Counted from the stretch's first letter, positions 25,388 through 34,243 are shown. The stretch is 64,000 nucleotides of DNA from A07HB70 sp964512675 (GCA_964512675.1 CAZEJR010000006.1:43517-107516), one strand, 5' to 3'. Made by a program: numbers and translations. The notes: generated by a model not told the origin, from the sequence alone.

Positions 25388-26785
25388 TCAGCGCGTCACC
25401 TCGTCCGCGTCGATCCGACCGTCGTCGAGCCGTCCGCGGACGGTCACCTGCTCGCCGAGCCGGAGGCTCTCTGCCGTCTCGACGCTCCGGGTCCGCTCGC
25501 CGTCGTCGAGGACGACCGGTTCGCCCGTCTGGACGACCGTCCCGGTGAACTGTGTCTCCTCGCCATCGGCCGGCTCGTCGCTCGTCTCGGCTGTGGTCCC
25601 GCCGTCCGCGAACGACGAGAGGTCGCTCCCGGCGGTCGTGTCGTCCACGCTCGCCTCCTCCCCGACCGTCGTCCCGCGGTCGACGACGGAGACGGTCGAG
25701 CGCCAGTTCGCCGACGCCTCGAGGTCGTCCTGCCAGCCGTCCTCTATCTCGACGTCGGTCACGACGACGTGGTCGCCGAGGTCGACGTCCGCGTCGGCGT
25801 GGTCGCCCCACAGCGCCACGCGGATGTCGCCCGTCTCGTCGCGCAGCCGGACGTTCCGGACCTGTCCCTCGGAGCCGTCGTCGCGGTCGAACGTGCGGAC
25901 GTCGGACGTCTCGATCACCCCGCCGGAGAGGTCGACGGTGTCACCGAGTTCGAGCGACCCGACGTCGGTCGTCTCGGGAACGTACTCGACGCGTTCGTCT
26001 ATCTCCTCGACCGCGCCGCGCGAGCTCACGTGGAGCTCGAGGTCGCCGTCGCGTTCGCGGGTGTAGCCGTCGACCACCTCGACCGAGGTCTCCGCCGCGA
26101 GTTCGGTCGCCCGCTCCGCGCGCTCGTCCCACAGCGTCACCCGGACCCGACCCGTCGAGTCGCCGAGCGTGAGGTTCGACACGCGACCCTCGGAGCCGTC
26201 GTCGCGGTCGAACGTGCGGACGCCGTCGGTCGCGAGCACGCGCCCCCGGAGGTTCACGTCCGAGAGCCCGAGCGAGAGGTCCTCGACGCGGTAGACGTCT
26301 CTCACCTGGACGTCTACGTCCGCGTCCTCGTCGATCTCGGCGCGGTCGACACTCACCTCGACGCCCGCGTACCCCTCCTTCGGGCGGCCCTTGATCCGGA
26401 GCACGTCGCCGCGTTCGAGTTCGCCGCGCTCGACGCCGTCCGCGTCCTCGTCCCAGAAGCTCACCTTGACCTGGCCCGTCTCGTCGGCCACCTCGACGTT
26501 CGCCACCTTCCCGTCCGGGTCGTCGCCGTCACGCTCGAACGTCCGCACCTCGCCGACGCCGACCACCTTCGCGACGAACTTCACCTCGTCCATGTCCGGG
26601 TCGACGTCGGCTACCCCCGCCACCTCGCCGCCCGACTCCCGGAGCTCGTGGGCGACGAGCATCGCCGCCGTCTCCTCGTCCGCGAGCCCGTCCATCTCGT
26701 CGACCTTCTCGTGGACCGCAGCCTCGAAGTCGTCGCGGTCGACGCCGGCCTCGAGGTCCTCGTAGACGTCTTCGATGGCACCCAT
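25388..26785 (-). CDS. RPA-like single-stranded DNA-binding protein with multiple OB folds
   Basis: A 465-residue protein. An N-terminal helical region (1-50) is followed by three clear OB folds, each with the same signature: RTFERDGDDPDGKVANVEVA (about 80-100), RTFDRDDGSEGRVSNLTLGD (about 190) and RTFDRDDGSEGQVRNVRLRD (about 300). A degenerate fourth OB-like segment (about 410-465) follows an acidic, Thr/Ser-rich linker. The near identity of repeats 2 and 3 points to internal duplication. It corresponds to the RPA found next to the histone gene in other haloarchaea. Coats ssDNA in replication and repair. Confidence 0.9.
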   Translation of the reverse strand: MGAIEDVYEDLEAGVDRDDFEAAVHEKVDEMDGLADEETAAMLVAHELRESGGEVAGVADVDPDMDEVKFVAKVVGVGEVRTFERDGDDPDGKVANVEVADETGQVKVSFWDEDADGVERGELERGDVLRIKGRPKEGYAGVEVSVDRAEIDEDADVDVQVRDVYRVEDLSLGLSDVNLRGRVLATDGVRTFDRDDGSEGRVSNLTLGDSTGRVRVTLWDERAERATELAAETSVEVVDGYTRERDGDLELHVSSRGAVEEIDERVEYVPETTDVGSLELGDTVDLSGGVIETSDVRTFDRDDGSEGQVRNVRLRDETGDIRVALWGDHADADVDLGDHVVVTDVEIEDGWQDDLEASANWRSTVSVVDRGTTVGEEASVDDTTAGSDLSSFADGGTTAETSDEPADGEETQFTGTVVQTGEPVVLDDGERTRSVETAESLRLGEQVTVRGRLDDGRIDADEVTR

Positions 26786-27110
26786 ATCCTGCTACCTCGT
26801 ATGCGTGGAATCGCGGTTAAGGGTTTTCGTCGCCGCGCTCGGACCGCCCGCCGCAGCACCCCCACTGCCGCGTGTCGACCGGTGTCCGGACGCCACGCGT
26901 CGGGCAGCTCGCCCGGTCCTCGTCGTCACTCCCGGGCAGCGCACGGCTCCGTGCGACTCCCCGCAGCCGCGCCGGTGTACCGACGCGACGGCCACGGGGA
27001 GGCCGACCCGCGGCGTCTCGACGACGCTCGCGGGCGTGAACACTGCAGTCGCGCGACGGACCGGTCGCGGACCGTAACGGTCTTAGGTCGCCGCCGAGTC
27101 TCGACAGGTA
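26786..27110. other. Intergenic stretch, no gene seen
   Basis: About 325 bp between the RPA-like operon and tRNA-Arg. Promoters for the operon (minus) and the tRNA (plus) must lie here. CTCGTATGCGTGGAATCGCG and GGTTAAGGG near 26795-26823 are the least GC-rich parts. No coding pattern recognised. Confidence 0.5.
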
Positions 27111-27183
27111 GTCCTGGTAGGGTAGTGGACTATCCTCTTGGCTTGCGGAGCCAGGGACCGGAGTTCAAATCTCCGTCAGGACG
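27111..27183 (+). tRNA. tRNA-Arg (GCG)
   Basis: A 73-nt cloverleaf: acceptor GTCCTGG paired with TCAGGAC (one G-T pair), discriminator G, anticodon loop TTGCGGA giving GCG, and T arm GAGTTCAAATCTC. No intron and no encoded CCA. A 13-bp copy of its 3' end is found 65 bp downstream. Confidence 0.95.
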
Positions 27184-27436
27184 CTCCCTTCGGTCGCGCC
27201 CCGACGTGCCCCGCGCTCGTTTCGCTCGCGCGGGACTCCGTCAGGACGTTCTCGCTGCGGCGCAGGGCGTGACGCTCCGGGTTTCTGCCGGCGACAGGAC
27301 CGAACCAGATGTCGCCCATAGCCAATCCGACTTGTCGACGCACAGAAGCCCCGCGCCGTCTGGCGATTCGCACTCACAACCGGACCAAGCGGCGGAGACG
27401 GCGTCGAGCCCCCGATTTCGCGTGGAGGTGGTGCGC
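27184..27436. other. Intergenic stretch downstream of tRNA-Arg
   Basis: About 250 bp with no recognisable gene. It holds the short copy of the tRNA 3' end (27236-27248), and leads into an integrase remnant, so it is probably leftover DNA of an integrated element. Confidence 0.45.
27236..27248. repeat. 13-bp copy of the tRNA-Arg 3' end
   Basis: CTCCGTCAGGACG at 27236-27248 is identical to 27171-27183, the last 13 bases of tRNA-Arg. It could be an attachment-site scar. The match does not extend into the T loop. Confidence 0.5.
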
Positions 27437-27660
27437 GTGAGTACTCCAATCGACGGGGTTCCGCTGGCGTCCGAACCCTCTGTCGCGCGTCTCGACGAGC
27501 GCCAGCGGACCGACTACCGTGCGCACCGGTCCGTCCTGAACACCGCCCAGTGCCCCGACATCGTGTACCGTCGGGCGTGGGACGAGCGCGGCGGCTCCAC
27601 GGCCAGTATCGACCACGACGACACTGACGCCTGCGTAGCCGTGACGCGCAGGAGTGACGG
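27437..27660 (+). pseudogene. N-terminal remnant of a haloarchaeal integrase
   Basis: A frame from GTG 27437 reads STPIDGVPLASEPSVARLDE, RQRTDYRAHR, then VYRRAWDERGGSTASIDHDD. This resembles the core-binding (SAM-like) domain of a second haloarchaeal integrase type, in which RQ..DYRxHR is followed some 40 residues later by FYRWVWDExGGYT. Here the segment between the two blocks is shortened, so there is an internal deletion. The catalytic domain is absent, replaced by the HAD gene. The match is from memory of the family and needs a search. Confidence 0.45.
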
Positions 27661-27677
27661 CGGCAGATCTCCGACGA

Positions 27678-28385
27678 CTATGACGTCAGCGCGTCTGCGA
27701 GCTCGTCGAGGCTGCCGACCCGCAGGTCCGGCTGGTGTGTCCACCCGCCGTACGGGTTGCGGTGGCGGTCGACGAAGACGCCACGGGCCCCCGCCGCCTT
27801 CGCTCCGACCAAGTCGAACGTGTGTGCGGTGACGAAGGCGACCTCGTGGGGCGCGACGTCGAACCGCTCACAGACGAGGTCGTAGCTCGCGCGGTGTGGC
27901 TTGTACGCGCCCGCCTCGGCGACGCTCACGACCCCGTCCAGTTCGACGTCGAAGGAGCCGCGCACGGCGTCGAGCATATCGGGGTCCCCGTTCGACAGAC
28001 CCACGACCACGTACTCGTCGCTCAGGCGTTCGAGCGGGTCCGTCACATCCGGGTACGGCTCCAGCGTTTTCCACTGCCGAACCACGTCGCGAACCTCCCC
28101 GTCGGGCACGTCGAGTCCCATCTGCTCGAGACGGTACGTGAGTGCCCGGCGGCTGATCTCCTTGAACGGGGTGTGTGGGCCGTCGACGAGCGAGTCGATG
28201 AGCGAGTCCCGGAAGTGCATCGCGAGGTACCGTCGGAGCAGGACCGCTGGGTCGGCATCTGCGCCGTGACGCTCCAGAAGGTCACCGAGCGCCCGGACGA
28301 GGACGGTCTCACGGTCGAGGACGGTGTCGTACAGGTCGAACGCGAGGACGATCGCCTCCTCGCGCAGCGTCTCGGCTGCGACCAC
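27678..28385 (-). CDS. HAD-superfamily hydrolase, haloacid dehalogenase type II-like
   Basis: A 235-residue protein, GTG start at 28385. Motif I is AFDLYDTVLD with the nucleophilic Asp, motif II is VGLSNGD, the Lys motif is AYKPHRASYDL, and motif III is VTAHTFDLVGAKAAG. The spacing and cap-domain length match L-2-haloacid dehalogenases and their relatives. Motif I has Asp in place of the more usual Gly at the fourth position (DLYDT), so a phosphatase role is also possible. Flanked by an integrase remnant and an unrelated small gene. Confidence 0.85.
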   Translation of the reverse strand: MVAAETLREEAIVLAFDLYDTVLDRETVLVRALGDLLERHGADADPAVLLRRYLAMHFRDSLIDSLVDGPHTPFKEISRRALTYRLEQMGLDVPDGEVRDVVRQWKTLEPYPDVTDPLERLSDEYVVVGLSNGDPDMLDAVRGSFDVELDGVVSVAEAGAYKPHRASYDLVCERFDVAPHEVAFVTAHTFDLVGAKAAGARGVFVDRHRNPYGGWTHQPDLRVGSLDELADALTS

Positions 28386-28526
28386 GCTGCGAACACGTCG
28401 GCGTTCGGACTAACACCTTACGCTGACCACGACCGACTCCGTTCGGGATTCTGTCACTCGGTTCATCATCAAGAGACCACAGTTCAAAACTGACGACATT
28501 ATCCATGATCGAGTCTGACCGCACAT

Positions 28527-28922
28527 GTGGAGCAGATAACCAGGCCAGAACAGATTGTCCGTCACCTCCGGCTCCAGCACAGGGGTACACTCCAACTGGT
28601 GGCAGCGTACAACGACGACACGTACAGAGTACTCTACGACGCCGAGGATACCGACGGTGATGCCAGCAGTGACGCTCAGGTAGGCCGGGAGATGGCGTGT
28701 ATCTACGACGACCTGATGCTGGAGGAGGTCGAAATGCCGTTTCAAGAACAGATCTTCACAGACGAAGGATCTGTCGAGGGAAAAATCAGGATCTTCGACA
28801 GCAAGACGGTTGCCCACTTCTGGCCGACCGAAGGCAAAGACGGGCTGTTCGTCTCGTTCGACGCGGATGCGGATCCGGGCGTTCGCTCGCTACTGTCCGT
28901 GGCACAGGCGTACTATAACTGA
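28527..28922 (+). CDS. Hypothetical acidic haloarchaeal protein
   Basis: A 131-residue protein starting at GTG 28527 with no TM segments and a strongly acidic composition. It reads like a compact alpha/beta protein (TLQLVAAYNDDTYRVLYDAE, then KTVAHFWPTEGKDGLFVSFD). It resembles a haloarchaeal family of unknown function; the ending SVAQAYYN is typical of a complete protein. The upstream 28440-28525 is relatively AT-rich and probably holds its promoter. Confidence 0.65.
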   Translation: MEQITRPEQIVRHLRLQHRGTLQLVAAYNDDTYRVLYDAEDTDGDASSDAQVGREMACIYDDLMLEEVEMPFQEQIFTDEGSVEGKIRIFDSKTVAHFWPTEGKDGLFVSFDADADPGVRSLLSVAQAYYN

Positions 28923-29187
28923 TCGTGAACCGTACACACGGCTGTCGTCTGGCTCTCCGGCGCGACTGACACTCTACCGGACCGGTCGCCGGTCGTAGCC
29001 GCGCCTGACCACACACCCGTGCGTCTGGTGACCGGGAGCACGCCCTTCGAGCAGCGACGCGCCGAACGACAGGACGACCGGGGCGTCGGGCACCGGCATC
29101 GGTCTCGCGTCGCCGGACCGGGCCGTCGCCCGACCCGTGCTCTCTCGCCGGCCAAACTGTTATTCGCCCGTGGCCGCTGTGTCGTGT

Positions 29188-30513
29188 ATGGCCGAACGAC
29201 CACACAGTCCACCCGGACTGCCGCTGGTCGGGAGTGCGCTCGACCTCGGTGACGACCCGCTCCGGTTCGTGACCGGGCTCCAGCGGGCCTACGGCGGTCG
29301 GTACCCGCTCGTCCAGGTCGACCCCGTCACGGGCCCGACGACGAACGTCGTCGTCGACGCTGGTGTCGTCCACGAGGTGCTGGGCGACCGTGAGCGGTTC
29401 CGGCGCCCGAACCTCGGTCCACAGACCGGGCGGAGGCAGGGGCTGCTCTCCAGCGACGGCGACCTCTGGGAGACCCAGCGCGGGATCATCCAGCCGGAGT
29501 TCGTCGGCGAGCGGCTCGCGTCGTACGCCGACACCACGGGCGACGCCGTCGAGGCGCTGCTCTCCGAGTGGCCCGAGGCCGGCGAGCGCGACCTGCTCGA
29601 CGAGGTCGGGGCGCTGACGCTCCAGGTGATCGCCCGGTCGCTGTTCGGCTACGACGTCACCCGCGCGGAGAGCCGGCGCGTCCGGAACGCCCTCGACACC
29701 TTCGGCGAGGAGCTGGCGTTCTCGCCGCTCGGGGTCGTGCTCCCCGACCGCCTCCAGCCGGGGCCGTCGACCGCGTTCGAGGACGCGAACGACGCGCTCG
29801 ACGCGTTCGCACACGACGTGATCGACCGCCACCGCGCCCGCGACGACCCGCCGCGCAACATGCTCACGGCGCTGCTGGCCGCCGAGCGCGACCCGTCGGT
29901 CGAGCTGTCGGCAAACGAACTCGTCGACGAGACGGTGCTCTTTCTCACCGCCGGCCACGAGACGACGGCGCTCACCATCACCTACGCGTTCTACTGGCTC
30001 TCGCAGCGCCCGGACGTCCGGCGTCGTGTCCGTGCCGAGGCCGACGCGGTCCTCGACGGCGACCGTCCGGGGTGGGACGACCTCCCGGCGCTCGAGACGA
30101 CCGAGCGGGTCGTCCGCGAGACGCTCCGGCTCACGCCCGCGGCGTGGAACGTCATCCGCGAGACGAGACAGCCGGTCCGGCTCGGCGGCTACCGGCTCGA
30201 CGAGGGCGAACTCCTGTTCGCGTCGCCGTACGCCCACGGGCGCGACCCGGCGGCGTGGGACGACCCCGACCAGTTCCGACCGGAACGGTGGCGCGCCGAC
30301 GCGTCGCGGGCCGCCGACTCGTACTTCCCGTTCGGGAGCGGGCCGCGGTCGTGTGTCGGGCGGCAGCTGGCGCTGATCGAGGCGCAGTTCGCGCTCGCGG
30401 GGGTCCTCGGCCGCTACGACGTCGAGGTGCTGGTCGACGAGTTCGACTTCCGTCCGGCGGTGACGCTCCAGCCGACCGGTGACGTTCCGGCGCGACTGGC
30501 CGCACGGAACTGA
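29188..30513 (+). CDS. Cytochrome P450
   Basis: A 441-residue heme-thiolate monooxygenase starting at ATG 29188. The I-helix oxygen-activation motif is AGHETT near residue 255, the K-helix ExxR is in VRETLRL, the meander holds DPDQFRPERW, and the heme-binding loop FGSGPRSCVGRQLALIE supplies the axial Cys389. There is no membrane anchor or fused reductase, so it would need a separate ferredoxin system, not seen nearby. It resembles CYP102/CYP4-like bacterial and haloarchaeal P450s. Substrate unknown. No operon partner. Confidence 0.94.
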   Translation: MAERPHSPPGLPLVGSALDLGDDPLRFVTGLQRAYGGRYPLVQVDPVTGPTTNVVVDAGVVHEVLGDRERFRRPNLGPQTGRRQGLLSSDGDLWETQRGIIQPEFVGERLASYADTTGDAVEALLSEWPEAGERDLLDEVGALTLQVIARSLFGYDVTRAESRRVRNALDTFGEELAFSPLGVVLPDRLQPGPSTAFEDANDALDAFAHDVIDRHRARDDPPRNMLTALLAAERDPSVELSANELVDETVLFLTAGHETTALTITYAFYWLSQRPDVRRRVRAEADAVLDGDRPGWDDLPALETTERVVRETLRLTPAAWNVIRETRQPVRLGGYRLDEGELLFASPYAHGRDPAAWDDPDQFRPERWRADASRAADSYFPFGSGPRSCVGRQLALIEAQFALAGVLGRYDVEVLVDEFDFRPAVTLQPTGDVPARLAARN

Positions 30514-30758
30514 CCCGTACGCGCTCTGCGACGACCGTGGCCGCCCGGCAGCCTGCCGTCCGCGAGCGCCCGCTCGGGACACCGGCGGCGGGCCGAGGGC
30601 ACCGACGGTGCGTGGCTCGACTCGGACTCGTCTCTCCCGGCGACGCCCACAGCCACACCGACCCGACACCGCGCGGGCTCCCGATTCGCACTCCCTCCCG
30701 ACCCGGACGACGCGGACGGGGCGTCGCGCTCCGGGAACGGGAACAGACAACCGGCGCG

Positions 30759-31528
30759 GTGAGCACCGTGTCTACCTGCCACGTGGTCGTCGCCGCGACG
30801 CTCGTCGCGGGGCTGAGGGCGGCGCTGCTACTGGTCGCCGTCGTCCACCACGGGACCGAGGTCGCCGCCGTCGACGGCGTGGCCGGCCCGCTGCTCGCGG
30901 CTGCGCTGGATCCCGCCGGCGCTCGGACTCGTGTACGCCGGTCGTCGGCTCGGTAGCTTCGACCTCTCCCCGGTGGACCGGCGCCAGGTCCTCGTGTGGT
31001 GTCTCGTCGGCGCCGTCCTGTTCGTGACGATCACGGGACTCTCGACGCTCGTGCGGATGTTCGAGGGGCGTGTCGTCGCCGAGGCGCTCTTTGCACTCCT
31101 GGTCGCAGCGGAGACGGTCCTCTCGCCGGCGTGGTCGCGGGCCACCAGACCGCCCGAGTGCGGGTGGAGGCCCGCGCGCACGGACGGCCCAGAACTCGAT
31201 CCGCGAGCGGGCGGGACAGCTGGTGGCGGTGCCCGACGGCGTCGAGGCGGCGATCTGGATCCGGGACGCCGACAGCAGGTTTCTGCTGGTGAACCAGGAG
31301 TTTCGCACGCTGTTCGGCGTCGACGAGGACACGGAGATGGTCGGCGTGCGCCCCGAACAGGTGCTCCCGCCCGACACCGCGGCGGAGTTTCGGGCGAACG
31401 ACAGACGGGCGATATCGGAGGGCCGGCCCGTCGAGGTCAAGGAGAACGGTCGCTCCCGGGGACGTCTCGGCTCCCGGACAGGGAGCCGACGACAGTATTG
31501 TCTCACTTTCACAACACTAACTTTATGA
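30759..31528 (+). pseudogene. Decayed membrane sensor histidine kinase (TM region and PAS domain only)
   Basis: Three frames must be joined. From GTG 30759 comes TCHVVVAATLVAGLRAALLL, a TM helix; after a shift near 30908 comes LGLVYAGRRLGSFDLSPVDR and VLVWCLVGAVLFVTITGLST, more membrane segments; after shifts near 31120-31190 comes a PAS domain (GVEAAIWIRDADSRFLLVNQ, then FRTLFGVDEDTEMVG). The frame stops at 31528 before any HisKA or HATPase domain. The layout matches haloarchaeal PAS sensor kinases. Not functional. Confidence 0.7.
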
Positions 31529-31550
31529 CTGCAGGTCGCGTATGATTCGT

Positions 31551-31781
31551 ATGGACCGAAACGTCGGCTCCGAAGACCAGGCTCTCAGAACGGCGGTCGG
31601 CGCAGTCGCGGGCGCCGCTTCGATCGCGACCCTCGTCTGGATCGAGGCGATTCCGACGGTCTTCTCGCCGGCGCTGGGACTCGTCGCGGTCGCGATGCTC
31701 GCCACGGCAGCGGCTGGAACCTGCCCACTCTACTCGGCGCTCGGCGTCGACTCCTGCTCGCGCGGCTCCAGGCCGTCGTAG
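31551..31781 (+). CDS. Small membrane protein of the DUF2892/YgaP-like type
   Basis: A 76-residue protein beginning MDRNVGSEDQALRTAVGAVA, with two TM helices and the ending GTCPLYSALGVDSC. The N-terminal MxxNVG and the CPLYxxLGxxTC motif between helices are the hallmarks of DUF2892 inner-membrane proteins, sometimes fused to rhodanese domains. An in-frame ATG nine bases upstream (31542) is the alternative start. The role is unknown. Confidence 0.8.
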   Translation: MDRNVGSEDQALRTAVGAVAGAASIATLVWIEAIPTVFSPALGLVAVAMLATAAAGTCPLYSALGVDSCSRGSRPS

Positions 31782-32116
31782 GGGCCGTCGGGCACGACCC
31801 GTCGTCGTGACACGCGGGGGTCGTCCGGCCACCGCCGTCCGGGACGCGCCCGGAGCGCGGCGTAGCCGAGTCGACCGGGGTGTGCGACGGCGTTCGTCCT
31901 CCCGGCGCCGGACACGGCCCGGCCTGCCGGGCCAGCGGCTGTCCGTCTCACGGCGCGCGACGTCTCGTCAGCAGCCGCCGGTCCCGGCGCTGCCGGCGTC
32001 CGTCGGACCCCACCCCACCCGGTTCCGTGTGTCGTGTCCGCGCGCCACACGACCGGCTGCGCCGCGGAGTCTCTCACCCGGCGACTGCGGACGGGTACGG
32101 GCGTGACGACACCGGC
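31782..32116. other. Intergenic stretch, no gene seen
   Basis: About 335 bp between the DUF2892-like gene and the small gene on the minus strand. Both strands were read; the open frames have arginine/proline-rich composition typical of shadow frames in GC-rich DNA, and no motif was recognised. Confidence 0.5.
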
Positions 32117-32371
32117 TCACGACCGCACTCGCTGCGGGAACTCGCTCTCGTCGAGATACGCCTCCGCCGCGTCGAACGCCCCGGTGACCGTCTCGAACGT
32201 CCCCTCGTGGTGCCACTCGCCGTCCGGCGTGGCCGTGTAGACGTCGAATGCTCCACCCCGGTACTCGTGGCTCTCGACGTAGAGCTCCCGTTCGACGGCG
32301 TCGCCGTCGACGAGCAGCCAGACTCCGAGCTCTTTGCCGCCTTCCAGGTCGCGTCGGCGCTCCCACTGCAC
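32117..32371 (-). CDS. Hypothetical small protein
   Basis: An 84-residue protein from GTG 32371 (VQWERRRDLEGGKELGVWLL). The pattern of alternating hydrophobic residues (VERELYVESHEYRGGAFDVY, then a helix DAAEAYLDESEFPQRV) suggests a small beta-rich fold. No family recognised. The frame extends upstream to 32428, but that part is Arg/Pro-rich and probably not translated. Confidence 0.6.
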   Translation of the reverse strand: MQWERRRDLEGGKELGVWLLVDGDAVERELYVESHEYRGGAFDVYTATPDGEWHHEGTFETVTGAFDAAEAYLDESEFPQRVRS

Positions 32372-32526
32372 ACGCTCCCTTCGTCCGCCGGAATACAAGT
32401 GTCGTGCGCCGGGGGGCTCGCAACACATTTAGGCGTGGGTGATAACATTACACATGATCGTTCGGTACTGTCCCACACGGATCGGTGCCCTGTGCTGCGC
32501 CGTCGCCCCGCCGGCGGGGTGAGTCG

Positions 32527-33468
32527 GTGCGCGTCGCTGTCGCCGGGGCGACCGGCTGTATCGGGAGTCGACTGGTCCCGCGACTGCTCGACGCCGGTCA
32601 CACGGTCACGGCGCTCGTGCGCGACCCGTCGGCTCCGCGTGCGGCGTCGCTCGTGTCGGCGCCGGACGTTCGTGTCGTCGAGGGCGATCTGCTCACCCCC
32701 GACGGTGTCGCCGGCTGCTGTCGTGGCGCGAGCGTCGGCGTCTACCTCGTCCACTCGCTCGGCACCGGCCCGGGGTACGCAGACCGCGACTGTCGGGCTG
32801 CGGCGGCCTTCGCCCGCGCCGCGTCAGCGGCGGGTGTCGACCGGCTCGTCTACCTCGGCGGTCTCGGCGAGGTCGACGGAGACGGCAGCCGTGACGACCC
32901 GGGCCACCTCCGCTCCCGTCGAGCGGTCGAGTCCGTCCTCGGCGCCGACCGGTTCGACCACCGACTCACGACGGTTCGGGCAGGTGTCGTCGTCTGCCCG
33001 GACAGCCTCAGTTTCCGACTGATGCGACAGTGTGCTGCCCGCCTCCCGGTTGCGCTAGTTCCGCCGGCGATCGAGACGCCGTGTCAGCCGGTCGCCGCCG
33101 CCGACGTGGTACGGTGTCTCGCGGCTGCCGTCGGCGACGGTACCGCCGACGTCGTCGAGGTCGGGGCGCCGCGGGCCCGCCCGTACGCCGACCTGCTCTC
33201 GACCGTCGCCGACGCGCTCGGGACGCGCTTTGCCGCCCGCGTCGTTCCCGGGATGCCGCTCTCCGTCGCGGCGCTCGGCCTCGCCACGGTCACGGACGTC
33301 CCGTATCGCACGGTCGCGCCGCTCGTCGAGAGCCTCTCGACCCCCGCCGTCGTCTCGGACCCGGGTCCGGCGGCGGCGCTCGGCGTCGACCCGACCAGCT
33401 TCGAGACAGCCGTCGACGACGCGCTGGCCCGGACCGGTAGCCGCGTGTCGCCGAGGACAGGGCAGTGA
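32527..33468 (+). CDS. Atypical short-chain dehydrogenase/NAD(P)-binding protein (NmrA/YbjT-like)
   Basis: A 313-residue Rossmann protein starting at GTG 32527 (VRVAVAGATGCIGSRLVPRL). GATGxIG binds the dinucleotide; VYLVHSLGTGPGYADRD and RLVYLGGLGEVDG follow the pattern of NAD(P)H-binding proteins of the atypical SDR group. The classic YxxxK is not evident, so it may bind the cofactor without being a classical oxidoreductase. Its stop overlaps the next gene's GTG by 4 bp, so the two are likely co-translated. Confidence 0.8.
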   Translation: MRVAVAGATGCIGSRLVPRLLDAGHTVTALVRDPSAPRAASLVSAPDVRVVEGDLLTPDGVAGCCRGASVGVYLVHSLGTGPGYADRDCRAAAAFARAASAAGVDRLVYLGGLGEVDGDGSRDDPGHLRSRRAVESVLGADRFDHRLTTVRAGVVVCPDSLSFRLMRQCAARLPVALVPPAIETPCQPVAAADVVRCLAAAVGDGTADVVEVGAPRARPYADLLSTVADALGTRFAARVVPGMPLSVAALGLATVTDVPYRTVAPLVESLSTPAVVSDPGPAAALGVDPTSFETAVDDALARTGSRVSPRTGQ

Positions 33469-34205
33469 CGGCCGCAGGCGGGCCGGAGTTCGGCGAGACG
33501 TGGGTGTACGAGAGTATCGTCGGCGCGCTCCCCGGCGTCGAGGTGTCGAACGCCCTCGCACTCGGGGTCCAGCTCGTCGTCTTCGAGGTCGCAGTCCTCG
33601 CGTTCGCGGCGCTAGACGGCAACGCTACCGTCGCAGTGGTCGGGAGCGCCGCGGTGCTTCTCGCCACGCTCGGGAGCGTCGAGATGCTCCGGATCGGTCG
33701 GATCGTCCGTTCTCGTGCGGTGCCGACGAGCTACAAGCGGCTGCTGTTCGGGTCGAAGGTCGAGACCGTCCTGGGCGTGCTGGTGTACGTGGCGCTCGTC
33801 ACCCACCTGTTCGTGTTCGAACCACGACAGACCGGGCGACCGCTGCTCCACTCGCTGTTCGGTCCGACCCGCCCGGTCGTCGGGGTGTACGTGCTCCTGC
33901 TCATCGGCTGGGACATCTCGTACCGCATCGGAACGAACTGGTGGGCGAGCGTCCTCGGGCTCTGGCGGGCCGTCCGGTACCGGTTCTCCCCGACCGGATC
34001 GAGCGCGTTCGACCTCGGCCCGGAGACCGCCCGTCTGCTCCGTCGCGCCGACTCCGAGACGGCGCTGTTCGGCCTGCTACAGCTCGCTATCGTCCCGTTT
34101 CTGACGCCCGGGTCGGTGCTCCAGACGGTTCTGATCGCACACGTCGCAGCCGTGGTCGTCGTCTCCGGGACCGCGGCGCTACTGATGACGCCGCACACGG
34201 GGTGA
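33465..34205 (+). CDS. Multi-pass membrane protein, function unknown
   Basis: A 246-residue protein with five or six hydrophobic helices (about residues 28-50, 57-76, 99-118, 134-152, 200-217 and 221-241). The cytoplasmic loops are charged (RIVRSRAVPTSYKRLLFGSK). Similar conserved membrane proteins occur in haloarchaea without a known role. It begins with a GTG overlapping the upstream SDR-like gene's stop (GTGA), which suggests a shared transcript. Confidence 0.7.
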   Translation: MTAAGGPEFGETWVYESIVGALPGVEVSNALALGVQLVVFEVAVLAFAALDGNATVAVVGSAAVLLATLGSVEMLRIGRIVRSRAVPTSYKRLLFGSKVETVLGVLVYVALVTHLFVFEPRQTGRPLLHSLFGPTRPVVGVYVLLLIGWDISYRIGTNWWASVLGLWRAVRYRFSPTGSSAFDLGPETARLLRRADSETALFGLLQLAIVPFLTPGSVLQTVLIAHVAAVVVVSGTAALLMTPHTG

Positions 34206-34243
34206 GGCGCCGCCGCTTTGTCGCCGCGTCTCGAAGCGGGCAC

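Noticed and set aside
27437..27832. Full-length plus-strand gene running from the integrase-like text into the HAD locus
   Set aside because: The part after 27680 is the mirror of the well-supported HAD gene and has no coding character of its own.
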